In this document: positions 33,795 through 42,015 of the stretch, one piece after another
How the letters are laid out: every line of letters starts with the position of its first letter
Position numbering within the stretch: the first letter of the stretch is position 1
From: JBBQZU01 sp041749535
GTDB taxonomy: Bacteria; Bacteroidota; Bacteroidia; Flavobacteriales_D; Cryomorphaceae
Length of the DNA: 64,000 nucleotides
NCBI GenBank assembly: GCA_041749535.1
Contig: JBGTBE010000003.1
Location: forward strand, 1 to 64,000
Direction: 5' to 3'
The notes under the pieces: model-generated
Told to the model about the DNA's origin: nothing
What the model saw: only the letters and a program-made list of their open reading frames with translations
Database searches by the model: none
Made by a program: the position numbers and the translations under genes

Positions 33795-34739
33795 CTACTC
33801 TTTTCTTGATTGGGGTAAAAAAACTTCAGCCATCATACACCTTGCGCTACCCCCACCATATGTCTCAATGGTATCTAGAGGGGTATGTACAATTCTCGCG
33901 TGTTTGCTTATTGCATCTTTCTGATCGATGCGTAGAGCGTTGAATGCACGGGTACTCATTACACAAAGTCGCTCACCAGACTTGCTCAAAACTTCAAGTG
34001 CATTTCCGGCAAATTGTGCTACCTGGGCTTCAGTAATTTCAATAATCTTTCGTCCGCTCGCCTTTAAACTTGCTTTCACAGTTTCGCGCTCTCTGTTGTC
34101 ATCAATACAATTCAAGCAAATAATTGCGAATGAACTTCCAAGACTCATCATCACATTGGTATGGTAAATGGGCAGACGGATTTCGTTTACGGTTTGATTT
34201 GCCTTAAAAACAATATGCTCAAAATTAAACTGATCGCAAAAGGTGTCCAATGCCAGCACATCCGTCCTCGGGCTCAACGCAGCATACGCTACCCTATGCA
34301 TCCTGTCGAGCACCATGCTACCCGTTCCTTCCAGATAGATCCCTTCATTCTCGAAATGGGTAAAATCTTCAATCTCATCAACCCGAAAGCCAAAATCATC
34401 AGCGAGAATTTCAAACATCTCTTCCCTACGTTCTCCTCTCCTGCTTTCAGCGTACATTGGATAGATAGCTACCCGTCCATCGCCGTGAAAACTCATCCAA
34501 TTATTGGGAAACACAGCGTCCGGCGTATCAGGAAATGCATCATCCTGAAAAATATAGAGCTGCACACCCGCTTGCTTTAAGATTTCTCTGAATTGATCAA
34601 ACTCTGCCTCTGCTTTTTTGGCAATTGCTTCGGGCGTTTCCTTCCCTTCGGCTGACTGAAAATGGTTGCTCTGTGCGGTTTCATCGTTATACCTGAATGT
34701 ATAAGGACGAATCATAAGAATGTGCGATGTACTCTGCAT
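33795..34739 (-). CDS. ctlX: CtlX-like citrulline hydrolase/amidinotransferase-fold protein
   Basis: The 314-residue protein belongs to the pentein (guanidine-modifying) fold. Visible are DAFPDTPDAVFPNNWMSFH (early acidic/Asn block), GIYLEGTGSMVLDR, the active-site His region NEIRLPIYHTNVMMSLG and the C-terminal catalytic Cys in GGGSARCMMAE. CtlX-type enzymes hydrolyse citrulline or related ureido compounds. It lies between arginase and argS, 56 nt after arginase. A different pentein substrate remains possible, so the specific reaction is inferred. Confidence 0.82.
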   Translation of the reverse strand: MQSTSHILMIRPYTFRYNDETAQSNHFQSAEGKETPEAIAKKAEAEFDQFREILKQAGVQLYIFQDDAFPDTPDAVFPNNWMSFHGDGRVAIYPMYAESRRGERREEMFEILADDFGFRVDEIEDFTHFENEGIYLEGTGSMVLDRMHRVAYAALSPRTDVLALDTFCDQFNFEHIVFKANQTVNEIRLPIYHTNVMMSLGSSFAIICLNCIDDNRERETVKASLKASGRKIIEITEAQVAQFAGNALEVLSKSGERLCVMSTRAFNALRIDQKDAISKHARIVHTPLDTIETYGGGSARCMMAEVFLPQSRKE

Positions 34740-34795
34740 GTGGTGCTTAGAATAGCGATTGGCAAAGGCCGATTAATAAAAAAATAATATCCGAA

Positions 34796-35743
34796 TTACC
34801 GGTTTTTGAGCGCTTCGGTGGTTGATTCAAGAATATCAAATGCGACTTCGGCCATCATATTTTGTGAGTCGAGGGTGGGATTCACCTCCACCATCTCGAA
34901 GCAGCATACACTGCGGTCAGAAACAAGAATCTTGAGCAGCTCCTTTGCCTGATCAGCCTTTAACCCATTCTCCACAGGTGTTCCGGTGCCTACAGAAATG
35001 GATGTGTCCAACGAATCTACATCGAAGCTTACATAAATATTGTCGCAATCCCACAGGTGATCCAGGGCTTCTTCGGCAATGGCCCGTATACCCTTTGCCT
35101 TGATTTCAGGCATGGTGAAATTTCTGATCTTGTGCTTCTTAATCAAGGCTTTTTCCGGTCCATCAATATCACGCACTGCAATAAATACAATATCCGATGC
35201 ATTGATCTTAGGCCCACGGAAAGACATATTTTTAAGTTTCTCCCAATACTTTAGGGTTTCTTTTGTGATGTCATTCGTTTTCATATCCAAATTATCCTCA
35301 TAGGTAGACATTGCAAGAGGCATACCGTGCACATTGCCTGATGAGGATGTAAAAGGAGTTTGTAAGTCAGCGTGTGCATCCACCCAGATTACTCCCAGCC
35401 TTTTCTTTCTTCGCACCCTTTTAATACCAGCAATGGTGCCAGCAGCAGAACTGTGGTCGCCAGCGAGCACAATGGGAAAATATTTGTTGCGTAAGGCGAA
35501 TGCCACTTCAGTGGCTACATTCACACAAGTATCATATACCACTTGAATGTATTTGGCGTACATGGAAATTGGCGCTTCGAAAAGCACGTCATTGTACGTC
35601 TCCACTTCCGCACTCGGGAATTGGGTGAAATAATCTGATTTTAGGTCGAGACTGGCAGTCTTAAGTGCGTCGATGCCCAGGCTTGCACCTCGCGTACCAG
35701 CGGCAACTTCAGACTTTACTTCTATAATTTTGATCTTTTTCAT
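34796..35743 (-). CDS. Arginase family protein (RocF-like)
   Basis: Starting at 35743 gives a 315-residue protein; the upstream extension to 35854 is not arginase-like. Metal motifs are present: GDHSSAAG, WVDAHADLQTP and SFDVDSLDTS, which carry the His and four Asp that bind two Mn ions. Arginase splits arginine to ornithine and urea. A related ureohydrolase such as agmatinase cannot be excluded, but the length and neighbours (CtlX-like, argS) favour arginine. It heads the arginine run. Confidence 0.9.
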   Translation of the reverse strand: MKKIKIIEVKSEVAAGTRGASLGIDALKTASLDLKSDYFTQFPSAEVETYNDVLFEAPISMYAKYIQVVYDTCVNVATEVAFALRNKYFPIVLAGDHSSAAGTIAGIKRVRRKKRLGVIWVDAHADLQTPFTSSSGNVHGMPLAMSTYEDNLDMKTNDITKETLKYWEKLKNMSFRGPKINASDIVFIAVRDIDGPEKALIKKHKIRNFTMPEIKAKGIRAIAEEALDHLWDCDNIYVSFDVDSLDTSISVGTGTPVENGLKADQAKELLKILVSDRSVCCFEMVEVNPTLDSQNMMAEVAFDILESTTEALKNR

Positions 35744-35994
35744 GGTTGAATGAGCAATGCTAAAAAATGGCCTATCAAACCAGCATTTTCTAGTAAGGTG
35801 GTGGGTGCAAAGATTGTAAAATTCAATGAAGTATTCGGAAATCGCTTCCTGCAAAAACTATATAAATACCTTTGGCCATACAGTTACATGGAAATAACTA
35901 CTTTTTAGAATTCCTGATTCATGTTGAAACATAGCGCGGTTGCCTACGTAAATAGCACCACTTGTACATTTTCATCTCGAAAAATCTGCCTTAC

Positions 35995-36747
35995 GTGAGC
36001 GAAAACACCCCACTCCCAACAAAGTATACCAAGCTGGCTGTGAATATTTTATGGCTGACACCACTCATTATGATGGCGGCCTTGATCGCTGCTTGTAATG
36101 GCCTTTCGGAAAAAGTGTTCGACAACCGACCGACAGATGGACTCATAGAATTTGAAATCACTTTTCCTGATTTGGGTGACGAAGGCATGACCGGAACATT
36201 GGTTCCTGATAAAATGATTTATCTTTTTTCAGGTGATTTGTTCTCATCTTCGTTTGAGACTGTTGGAGGGGTTTTTAAAAACAGGGTTGTTTCCGACAGG
36301 TCAACGATGACCATCAACCATGAGTTGAAAATATTTAGGAAACGCATAAGGGCCAGCATGAATGAATCTACAATACTTCAAAGAATAGATGATTATCCTA
36401 AAATGGTAGTGATCTATACGGATGACTTGGACACAATTGCCGGATTTCCTTGTAAAAAGGCCATCGTGGTGTTTGAAGAAATAGGTAGACCTGAAATAGA
36501 AGTTTACTACACCAATGGAATTAAAATAAATTCTCCAAACTGGTGCACACAGTTTTTTGACATTGATGGCGTCCTTCTGGCTTATGAAATGGAAGAGTTT
36601 GGTGTAAGAATGAAGCTGGAAGCGACGAGCATAAAGCCGCTGCCAAAAGAAGAAGCACTCTTTGAAAATGCGCCAGATTATACCGAAGTATCGCGAGAAG
36701 CTATGGAAATTGAGCTTGAAGAACTCATTGCAATGTTTGAATTATGA
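35995..36747 (+). CDS. GLPGLI-like lipoprotein, first of a tandem pair
   Basis: A GTG at 35995 is preferred to the TTG at 35962. The 250-residue protein has an N-terminal hydrophobic stretch ending in IAAC, a lipobox, so it is a likely lipoprotein. The body is beta-rich and includes IAGFPCKKAIVVFEE, close to the GLPGLI-family block (G[FY]xCKKA). It overlaps the next gene by 4 nt (ATGA). Function is not known. The tandem arrangement suggests a duplicated, jointly expressed envelope pair. Confidence 0.72.
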   Translation: MSENTPLPTKYTKLAVNILWLTPLIMMAALIAACNGLSEKVFDNRPTDGLIEFEITFPDLGDEGMTGTLVPDKMIYLFSGDLFSSSFETVGGVFKNRVVSDRSTMTINHELKIFRKRIRASMNESTILQRIDDYPKMVVIYTDDLDTIAGFPCKKAIVVFEEIGRPEIEVYYTNGIKINSPNWCTQFFDIDGVLLAYEMEEFGVRMKLEATSIKPLPKEEALFENAPDYTEVSREAMEIELEELIAMFEL

Positions 36748-37397
36748 TAATAAGAATGCGTGTATTTGCAGTTTCAGTGTTATTCTTTCTCTGTCCTGAC
36801 TTCACATTTGGGCAATTTGAAGGTAAGATCGTCTATGAAATTTCATATGAATCTACCGATCCATCTAACCTGGGATTCATGTCCATGCTTCCATCATCTG
36901 CCACGCTATGGATTAGAGATACCAAGTCAAGATTCGAGCAGTCGCTATCTGGTGGTGGTCGACAATTATTTATAAACGACAGCAATGATGGCAGCAGTGT
37001 TTTTCTGATGACGTATTTCGGCCAGGAATTTTTGGTTAGATTGAATAAAGAAAATATTGGAACCCTTGCCCAGACCAAATCCATCGCGATTTCAACATCG
37101 GATGAATCTGTGGCACTGCTAGGGTACTCATGTAGAAAAGCAGTAGCCATGGCCGATGGTAAGGCGCTCGAAATACTTTACAATGATGAGCTATCACAGA
37201 ACAGCTATCTACCTCAATTTGCTGATGTCAAAGGAATTCCTTTTGCATATGAAATGGTGCAAAATGGAATTCACATGAAATTCCGTGCAACAGAAGTAAA
37301 CATTTCTTCAATTCCTGATTTCATCTTCAACGTGCCGGAAAGTATTCGGGAAGTGAGCTTCGAAGATTTCGCAAAATCATTTGCGATCAAGCTCTAG
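36744..37397 (+). CDS. GLPGLI-like secreted protein, second of a tandem pair
   Basis: The 217-residue protein has a signal peptide ending near FTFGQ. It begins like GLPGLI proteins (QFEGKIVYEISYE) and contains LLGYSCRKAVAMADGK, matching the block in the preceding protein, followed by PFAYEMVQNGIHMKFRATEV, matching that protein's AYEMEEFGVRMKLEATSI. They are divergent paralogues. No enzyme motif is visible. The start overlaps the preceding stop (ATGA), which implies coupled translation. GLPGLI proteins are secreted Bacteroidota proteins of unknown role. Confidence 0.75.
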   Translation: MIIRMRVFAVSVLFFLCPDFTFGQFEGKIVYEISYESTDPSNLGFMSMLPSSATLWIRDTKSRFEQSLSGGGRQLFINDSNDGSSVFLMTYFGQEFLVRLNKENIGTLAQTKSIAISTSDESVALLGYSCRKAVAMADGKALEILYNDELSQNSYLPQFADVKGIPFAYEMVQNGIHMKFRATEVNISSIPDFIFNVPESIREVSFEDFAKSFAIKL

Positions 37398-37434
37398 CTT
37401 CCGCCTTCTTTCTGTTGAATTTTATCACGCACAA

Positions 37435-38004
37435 CTAATTATACCACAAGAGCACTTCAGTCGCTCCGGTGCCATATTCTCTGTGATTTGCATCTCTGTA
37501 CTTGGCGTTTGGGTAATACTCCAATGCCTTTCTGATTTCAGCTTTCAGCACCCCTTCACCAACACCATGGATAAATACCACTCTCATCAATTTATCATTC
37601 AAGGCCATGCTCATCATGCGCTGAAAATGCCCCATCTGAATCTTTAGCATCTCGGAGTTGGTCATGTTCCGGTTGCTATCAATTAGCTCGTGTATGTGCA
37701 GGTCCACTTCAAGAAATCGGTCTTTATTGCTGGAATAATTTCGCAACCTGTAACTTTCATCGGGCATTGGAATCTCCTTCTTCTTCTCAGTGCCGCGTTT
37801 TTTCTCAAGCAGGCGTTCGTCTTCAGCCATCAGCCCTTTGTCCAAGTGGTTACTTTGAAGAATTAGTTTGTTGGGATCACACAGAATCTCAAAGCCATCA
37901 AGGTCCTCAACCAGCACCATGTTCTGCGCAAAACCTACAACCACACCAGCCCCTACTTCATTGAGAAAGATTACTTTATCGCCTAAATTATATTGATTGC
38001 CCAT
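37435..38004 (-). CDS. Smr-domain protein with a DUF2027-type N-terminus
   Basis: The ATG at 38004 is used rather than the TTG one codon earlier, giving 189 residues. Residues 1-60 form a beta-rich DUF2027-like domain; a charged linker follows; the C-terminal Smr domain (about 105-189) has EVDLHIHELID and VFIHGVGEGVLKAEIRKAL, which correspond to the LDLHG and HGxGxG Smr motifs. Smr domains nick or bind branched DNA or RNA, and in recent work cleave mRNA at stalled ribosomes. Which applies here is not known. Confidence 0.85.
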   Translation of the reverse strand: MGNQYNLGDKVIFLNEVGAGVVVGFAQNMVLVEDLDGFEILCDPNKLILQSNHLDKGLMAEDERLLEKKRGTEKKKEIPMPDESYRLRNYSSNKDRFLEVDLHIHELIDSNRNMTNSEMLKIQMGHFQRMMSMALNDKLMRVVFIHGVGEGVLKAEIRKALEYYPNAKYRDANHREYGTGATEVLLWYN

Positions 38005-38034
38005 CAAAGGAAGATTTTGGAAACTGATATTCGT

Positions 38035-38050
38035 ACTTTCGTTCGAAAGT
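38035..38050. promoter_or_regulatory. Inverted repeat between divergent genes
   Basis: ACTTTCG-TT-CGAAAGT is a perfect 7-bp inverted repeat between the divergent Smr and EEP genes, a suitable place for a regulator or overlapping promoter elements. No TAnnTTTG box was seen beside it. Confidence 0.4.
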
Positions 38051-38075
38051 AATCATTCGATAGCGTAATAAACAG

Positions 38076-39122
38076 ATGATCAAAATTTTCCGCATTTCGC
38101 TTATATTGTACTTCACCATGTTTATTTCGCTGTCTTCCTCCGCTCAAATTGGGGTAGGATTTGAAGTGAACGCGTGGAATAAAAAGGAATTTTTAGCGGC
38201 ATTTTACAACGTAGAGAATCTCTTTGATACCATCAATGATCCACTTACAAACGATGATGAATTTACACCTCTTTCGACTAAAAAATGGGGCAGAGATCGG
38301 TATAATGAGAAGGTGTCCCAACTTGCCAAGGTGATTTCAGAAATGGGACAAAATCGCTCCATGCTATTGGGACTTTGTGAAATTGAGAATATAAATGTGC
38401 TTCGAGATCTCAGCAATCGCGATGAATTGCGGCCCTACGTTTTCGGCATAGTGCATTTTGAAAGTCCTGACGAGCGCGGTATTGATGTGGCACTGCTTTA
38501 CCCAAAGGAGCAGATGGTGGTTCTTCGCAAAGAGGCGCTTAATGTGCCTATGCCGGAAGGCGAAAGGCCAACGCGCGACATTTTATATGCTCAATTAAGA
38601 TTCAGGAAGTATGGGGTATTGCACGTATTTGTAAACCACTGGCCTTCGAGAACAGGTGGCGCTGAGATTACTGAGTACAAGAGAATTGCGGCAGCTGAAG
38701 TGCTCAAGGAAAAAATAGATGAAATACTTATGACCGATCCTGATGCCTACGTCATTTGCATGGGTGATTTTAATGACTATCCAACAGACAAATCACTGAT
38801 TGAAACACTTGGTGCACGCTCTAAAGATGAAGATGAAATATTGGTAAACCTGATGCAGGGGCTTGAGTCAGAGAAGCGGGGTTCATATAATTACAAAGGA
38901 GATTGGGGGTTTTTAGACCAAATCATCGTGAGCCGACCATTTTTTGATGGCAAAGGACTGGATCTTATAAAAGGCTCAACCTCACCCTATTTTTCAGCAG
39001 ATATGATCCACAAAAATGATAAGAATGCTGAATCTCCCAATAGGACGTATTCAGGAGATAGGTATTATGGAGGATACAGCGATCACCTTCCCGTATATAC
39101 CAGAATTAAGATTCAGAAATAG
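38076..39122 (+). CDS. Secreted endonuclease/exonuclease/phosphatase (EEP) family protein
   Basis: The 348-residue protein has a signal peptide (about residues 1-23, ending SSSAQ) and an EEP domain: FYNVENLFDT, LGLCEIEN with catalytic Glu, HVFVNHWPSR, CMGDFNDYP and GYSDHLPVYTRI. The FYNVENLFD opening is characteristic of Bacteroidota secreted nuclease-like EEP proteins. Extracellular or periplasmic DNA degradation is plausible, but substrate is unproved. The end overlaps the DUF2279 gene by 10 nt, tail to tail. Confidence 0.88.
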   Translation: MIKIFRISLILYFTMFISLSSSAQIGVGFEVNAWNKKEFLAAFYNVENLFDTINDPLTNDDEFTPLSTKKWGRDRYNEKVSQLAKVISEMGQNRSMLLGLCEIENINVLRDLSNRDELRPYVFGIVHFESPDERGIDVALLYPKEQMVVLRKEALNVPMPEGERPTRDILYAQLRFRKYGVLHVFVNHWPSRTGGAEITEYKRIAAAEVLKEKIDEILMTDPDAYVICMGDFNDYPTDKSLIETLGARSKDEDEILVNLMQGLESEKRGSYNYKGDWGFLDQIIVSRPFFDGKGLDLIKGSTSPYFSADMIHKNDKNAESPNRTYSGDRYYGGYSDHLPVYTRIKIQK

Positions 39123-40078
39123 AGCCAATGTCCGTATACATTTCCACCTCTGAATTCCAGGGTAGGAGAAGGTATTTTTATAAAACCGAACACGCTAAAG
39201 ATGGTTTTTAGCAAGTACGACTTGGTCTGAATCCTACGTGTATCAATATCAAGTGAAATAAAATACTGCCTTTCTCTCTCAAAGGAAGGAAGTGCACAAC
39301 CTGCTTCATTCATCATTGGGTTACCAGACCCACCTAACATGCCATCTGCTCCATAGCCAAATGCAACATTCAGCCAGGGAGGAATACCATTCGGTTTTCC
39401 CGTAAGGGAAAAAACATTGGCAGATAGCCAATAAGTCTGCCCGTTGTAATCTTTGATGAAGCGCTCGGCTTGGGAAGACCCAAGTGTTTCTGGTCTGTAC
39501 TGGGCGTAGTCTGAAGGCATGTAGCTGAACTTGATGGTGAATCGCTGCTCATCCCAAACCAATTGCTGTGCAGCAAAAACAGCTGTTCCCGAAATGTTGG
39601 CCACAACATCTCCGGTGCTGAATCCCCAACCTGTGCTGTGACCATCGAGGATTTCAATGGCAGTCATGAAGGTGAGGCTGAATGCCGCGGAAGCAATGAG
39701 GGAAGAACCTGGGCGCACACCCGCCCACCGAAACGACTCAAATCCAATTTGGGTGAGCTGATATGCTGAGAATACATGGCCTGCCTTATCCATTTGCAGC
39801 CATTCATCATTGTCATTAAAGAACCTGAAATCGCCACGATCGTAGTCGGAATACCACACCTGACTCAACCCTGCGATTGCACCCGCCGTTCCCACAGTTG
39901 CAACAGAACCTACAAGCCAAGCACGCGATTTATTCAAGCTGTCGGCAGGTTGCAAAAAAATACTTTGTGAAATACAGTTTCCTGAAATAAAGATTAAAAC
40001 AATCACAATTGCGGGTTGCAATGCCTTAAATAAGCTTGCTTTAAAAAACTTTGATTTCGGGAGGAGTTTACGCCCCAC
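39113..40078 (-). CDS. DUF2279 family envelope protein
   Basis: The 321-residue protein starts with GTG at 40078, since no ATG lies early in the frame. It has an N-terminal hydrophobic stretch with NCISQ near residue 35, which could be a signal peptide or a lipobox-like site. Conserved DUF2279 segments such as DKAGHVFSAYQLTQIGFESFRWAG and TAIEILDGHSTGWGFSTGDV are visible, and the first includes the His often shared by the VanZ-like group. Role unknown. Its start overlaps the msrA end by 11 nt. Confidence 0.8.
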   Translation of the reverse strand: MGRKLLPKSKFFKASLFKALQPAIVIVLIFISGNCISQSIFLQPADSLNKSRAWLVGSVATVGTAGAIAGLSQVWYSDYDRGDFRFFNDNDEWLQMDKAGHVFSAYQLTQIGFESFRWAGVRPGSSLIASAAFSLTFMTAIEILDGHSTGWGFSTGDVVANISGTAVFAAQQLVWDEQRFTIKFSYMPSDYAQYRPETLGSSQAERFIKDYNGQTYWLSANVFSLTGKPNGIPPWLNVAFGYGADGMLGGSGNPMMNEAGCALPSFERERQYFISLDIDTRRIQTKSYLLKTIFSVFGFIKIPSPTLEFRGGNVYGHWLYF

Positions 40079-40640
40079 TGCCTTCCTTCTTGAGCAATGC
40101 TGAATATTTCATTCGAAACTTATCCATCTTTGGGCGGATCACTGCCGCGCAGTATGGCTGATCACTGTTGTGCATAAAATAATCCTGATGGTAATCTTCA
40201 GCAGGATAATAGTTGGTAAGTGGCTCGATGGCGGTGACCACTGGGTCTGACCAAGTTTCGCTCTGCCCGGCAGCCAGCTTAGCCAATTCGGCCAGGTGTT
40301 TTTGAGTGTCATTGTGATAAAAAACCACACTTCTGTACTGGGTACCTACATCATTGCCCTGTTGGTTCAATGTTGTAGGATTGTGGGTTTGGAAAAATAC
40401 TTCCAGAATTTTCTCAAAACCAATCCGCAATGGATCAAATCGAAGTCGAACAACTTCTACATGGCCGGTATTTCCATTGCACACCTCTTTATATGAGGGG
40501 TTTTTGATATGGCCACCACTGTATCCAGATTCCACTTTCTCAACGCCCTCCAAAGAAGAAAAAACAGCTTCTACACACCAAAAGCAGCCTGCTCCCAATG
40601 TGGCTTCCTCAAAATTTATTATTACTCCTGAATCGTTCAT
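40068..40640 (-). CDS. msrA: Peptide methionine sulfoxide reductase MsrA
   Basis: Starting at 40640 gives a 190-residue protein; a TTG at 40673 is less likely. The catalytic motif GAGCFWCVEAVF includes the nucleophilic Cys, and SGYSGGHIKNPSYKEVC and HQDYF also match. It reduces methionine-S-sulfoxide in proteins using thioredoxin. The short N-terminus and lack of a signal peptide indicate the cytoplasm. It overlaps DUF2279 by 11 nt, so translation is probably coupled. Confidence 0.95.
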   Translation of the reverse strand: MNDSGVIINFEEATLGAGCFWCVEAVFSSLEGVEKVESGYSGGHIKNPSYKEVCNGNTGHVEVVRLRFDPLRIGFEKILEVFFQTHNPTTLNQQGNDVGTQYRSVVFYHNDTQKHLAELAKLAAGQSETWSDPVVTAIEPLTNYYPAEDYHQDYFMHNSDQPYCAAVIRPKMDKFRMKYSALLKKEGSGA

Positions 40641-40785
40641 TTTTACTTTGGTATTGTTTAGCAAATTGCTCAATGCAAAATTAATACTAAAACAAGGCGG
40701 TGATGTTGTTGTTTTAAATATGGCTTAATCAATCTGAGTTGACGAGAATAATGTGTTGATTTGCATACCGAGAGCCACAGAGAAA

Positions 40786-41901
40786 ATGAATATTGCCAGC
40801 AAAGTAGAAACCCTTCAATTCAAACCTTTTTTCCCCGACCAGGGTAAACGCGTGCATTACATTGCAGGTCCCTGCAGTGCTGAGTCTGAAGAGCAAATGC
40901 TCCAGGTAGCCAAGGATCTTGTTGCAGTTGGTATTGATGTACTGAGGGCAGGGATTTGGAAACCTCGTACGAGACCCAATAGTTTTGAAGGGTATGGCTC
41001 GCAAGCCTTGCCTTGGCTGGCAGCCGCTAAGAAAGCCACCGGACTAAAAATAGCAACTGAAGTTGCAAACCCTCACCACCTCGAAGAAGCACTTAAGCAC
41101 GGAGTTGACGTGGTTTGGATTGGCGCGCGCACTGTTGTAAACCCCTTTTCAGTGCAAGCCATTGCAGATGCATTAAAAGGTACTGGAGTACCAGTTATGG
41201 TGAAGAACCCCCTCAATCCAGACTTAAAATTATGGATCGGAGCTATAGAGAGAATCTATGCTTCAGGCACTGATTACATTGCGGCAGTGCACAGAGGATT
41301 CAGCATTTACGGCAACTCTGAGTACAGAAATCCGCCTCGCTGGCAAATGCCAATAGAATTAAGACGCCTATTCCCGGAGCTCACATTTATTTGCGACAGC
41401 AGCCATATTGCCGGCAACCGCCACCTGCTTGAAAAGGTATCACAGCAGGCTTTGGATTTGGGCTATGAAGGTATACATCTTGAAGTACATCCCGACCCGG
41501 ACAATGCTCTCAGCGATGCAGAGCAGCAAATAACGCCAGCCACTTTTGCAGAATTGAAACGCAAATTGATCTACCGAAAATTCTCTTCAAACAATCTGGA
41601 ATACTTGGAAAATTTGGAGAACCTGCGGAGGCAAATCGACGAGGTAGATGATGAAATCGTAATGCTCCTTTCTCAACGAATGAAAATCTCTGCCCGCATA
41701 GGCGGATTCAAGGAGAAGAACAACATAGCCCTGTACCAGCCTGAACGTTGGAACCAAGTGGTGAACAGGTATCTGGAAAAAGGTGAAATGATGAATGTCG
41801 ACAAAAAGTTCATTTCAGTGCTATTGAATGCGATTCACGAAGAATCAATAAGGATACAGTCTGAAGAGATTCATCGGAAAGACGAAAAGCTAAACCCTTA
41901 G
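40786..41901 (+). CDS. Bifunctional DAHP synthase/chorismate mutase
   Basis: The ATG at 40786 replaces the GTG at 40753. The 371-residue protein has a type I-beta DAHP synthase domain (about 1-265: YIAGPCSAES, GIWKPRTRPNSF, GVPVMVKNPLNPD, FICDSSHIAG) and a C-terminal chorismate mutase of AroQ type (about 275-365: LRRQIDEVDDEIVMLLSQRMKIS). It makes DAHP from PEP and erythrose-4-phosphate and converts chorismate to prephenate. In this fusion the mutase domain commonly acts as the feedback sensor for prephenate or phenylalanine/tyrosine. No other aromatic gene lies nearby. Confidence 0.95.
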   Translation: MNIASKVETLQFKPFFPDQGKRVHYIAGPCSAESEEQMLQVAKDLVAVGIDVLRAGIWKPRTRPNSFEGYGSQALPWLAAAKKATGLKIATEVANPHHLEEALKHGVDVVWIGARTVVNPFSVQAIADALKGTGVPVMVKNPLNPDLKLWIGAIERIYASGTDYIAAVHRGFSIYGNSEYRNPPRWQMPIELRRLFPELTFICDSSHIAGNRHLLEKVSQQALDLGYEGIHLEVHPDPDNALSDAEQQITPATFAELKRKLIYRKFSSNNLEYLENLENLRRQIDEVDDEIVMLLSQRMKISARIGGFKEKNNIALYQPERWNQVVNRYLEKGEMMNVDKKFISVLLNAIHEESIRIQSEEIHRKDEKLNP

Positions 41902-41976
41902 AGAAAAGCTCCTGCTTCAACATTGGCTTGTTGAAATACGAAAGGCATTATTTGCGTTTAGCCCTTAATTCATGGG

Positions 41977-41984
41977 TATCTTTG
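41977..41984 (+). promoter_or_regulatory. -7 box of ftsK
   Basis: TATCTTTG lies 31 bp before the ATG at 42016. A TTTG at 41951 gives a 22-bp spacer, somewhat long. Confidence 0.45.
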
Positions 41985-42015
41985 AAGATTATCCTACTGG
42001 AAATATTCCGCTCCG

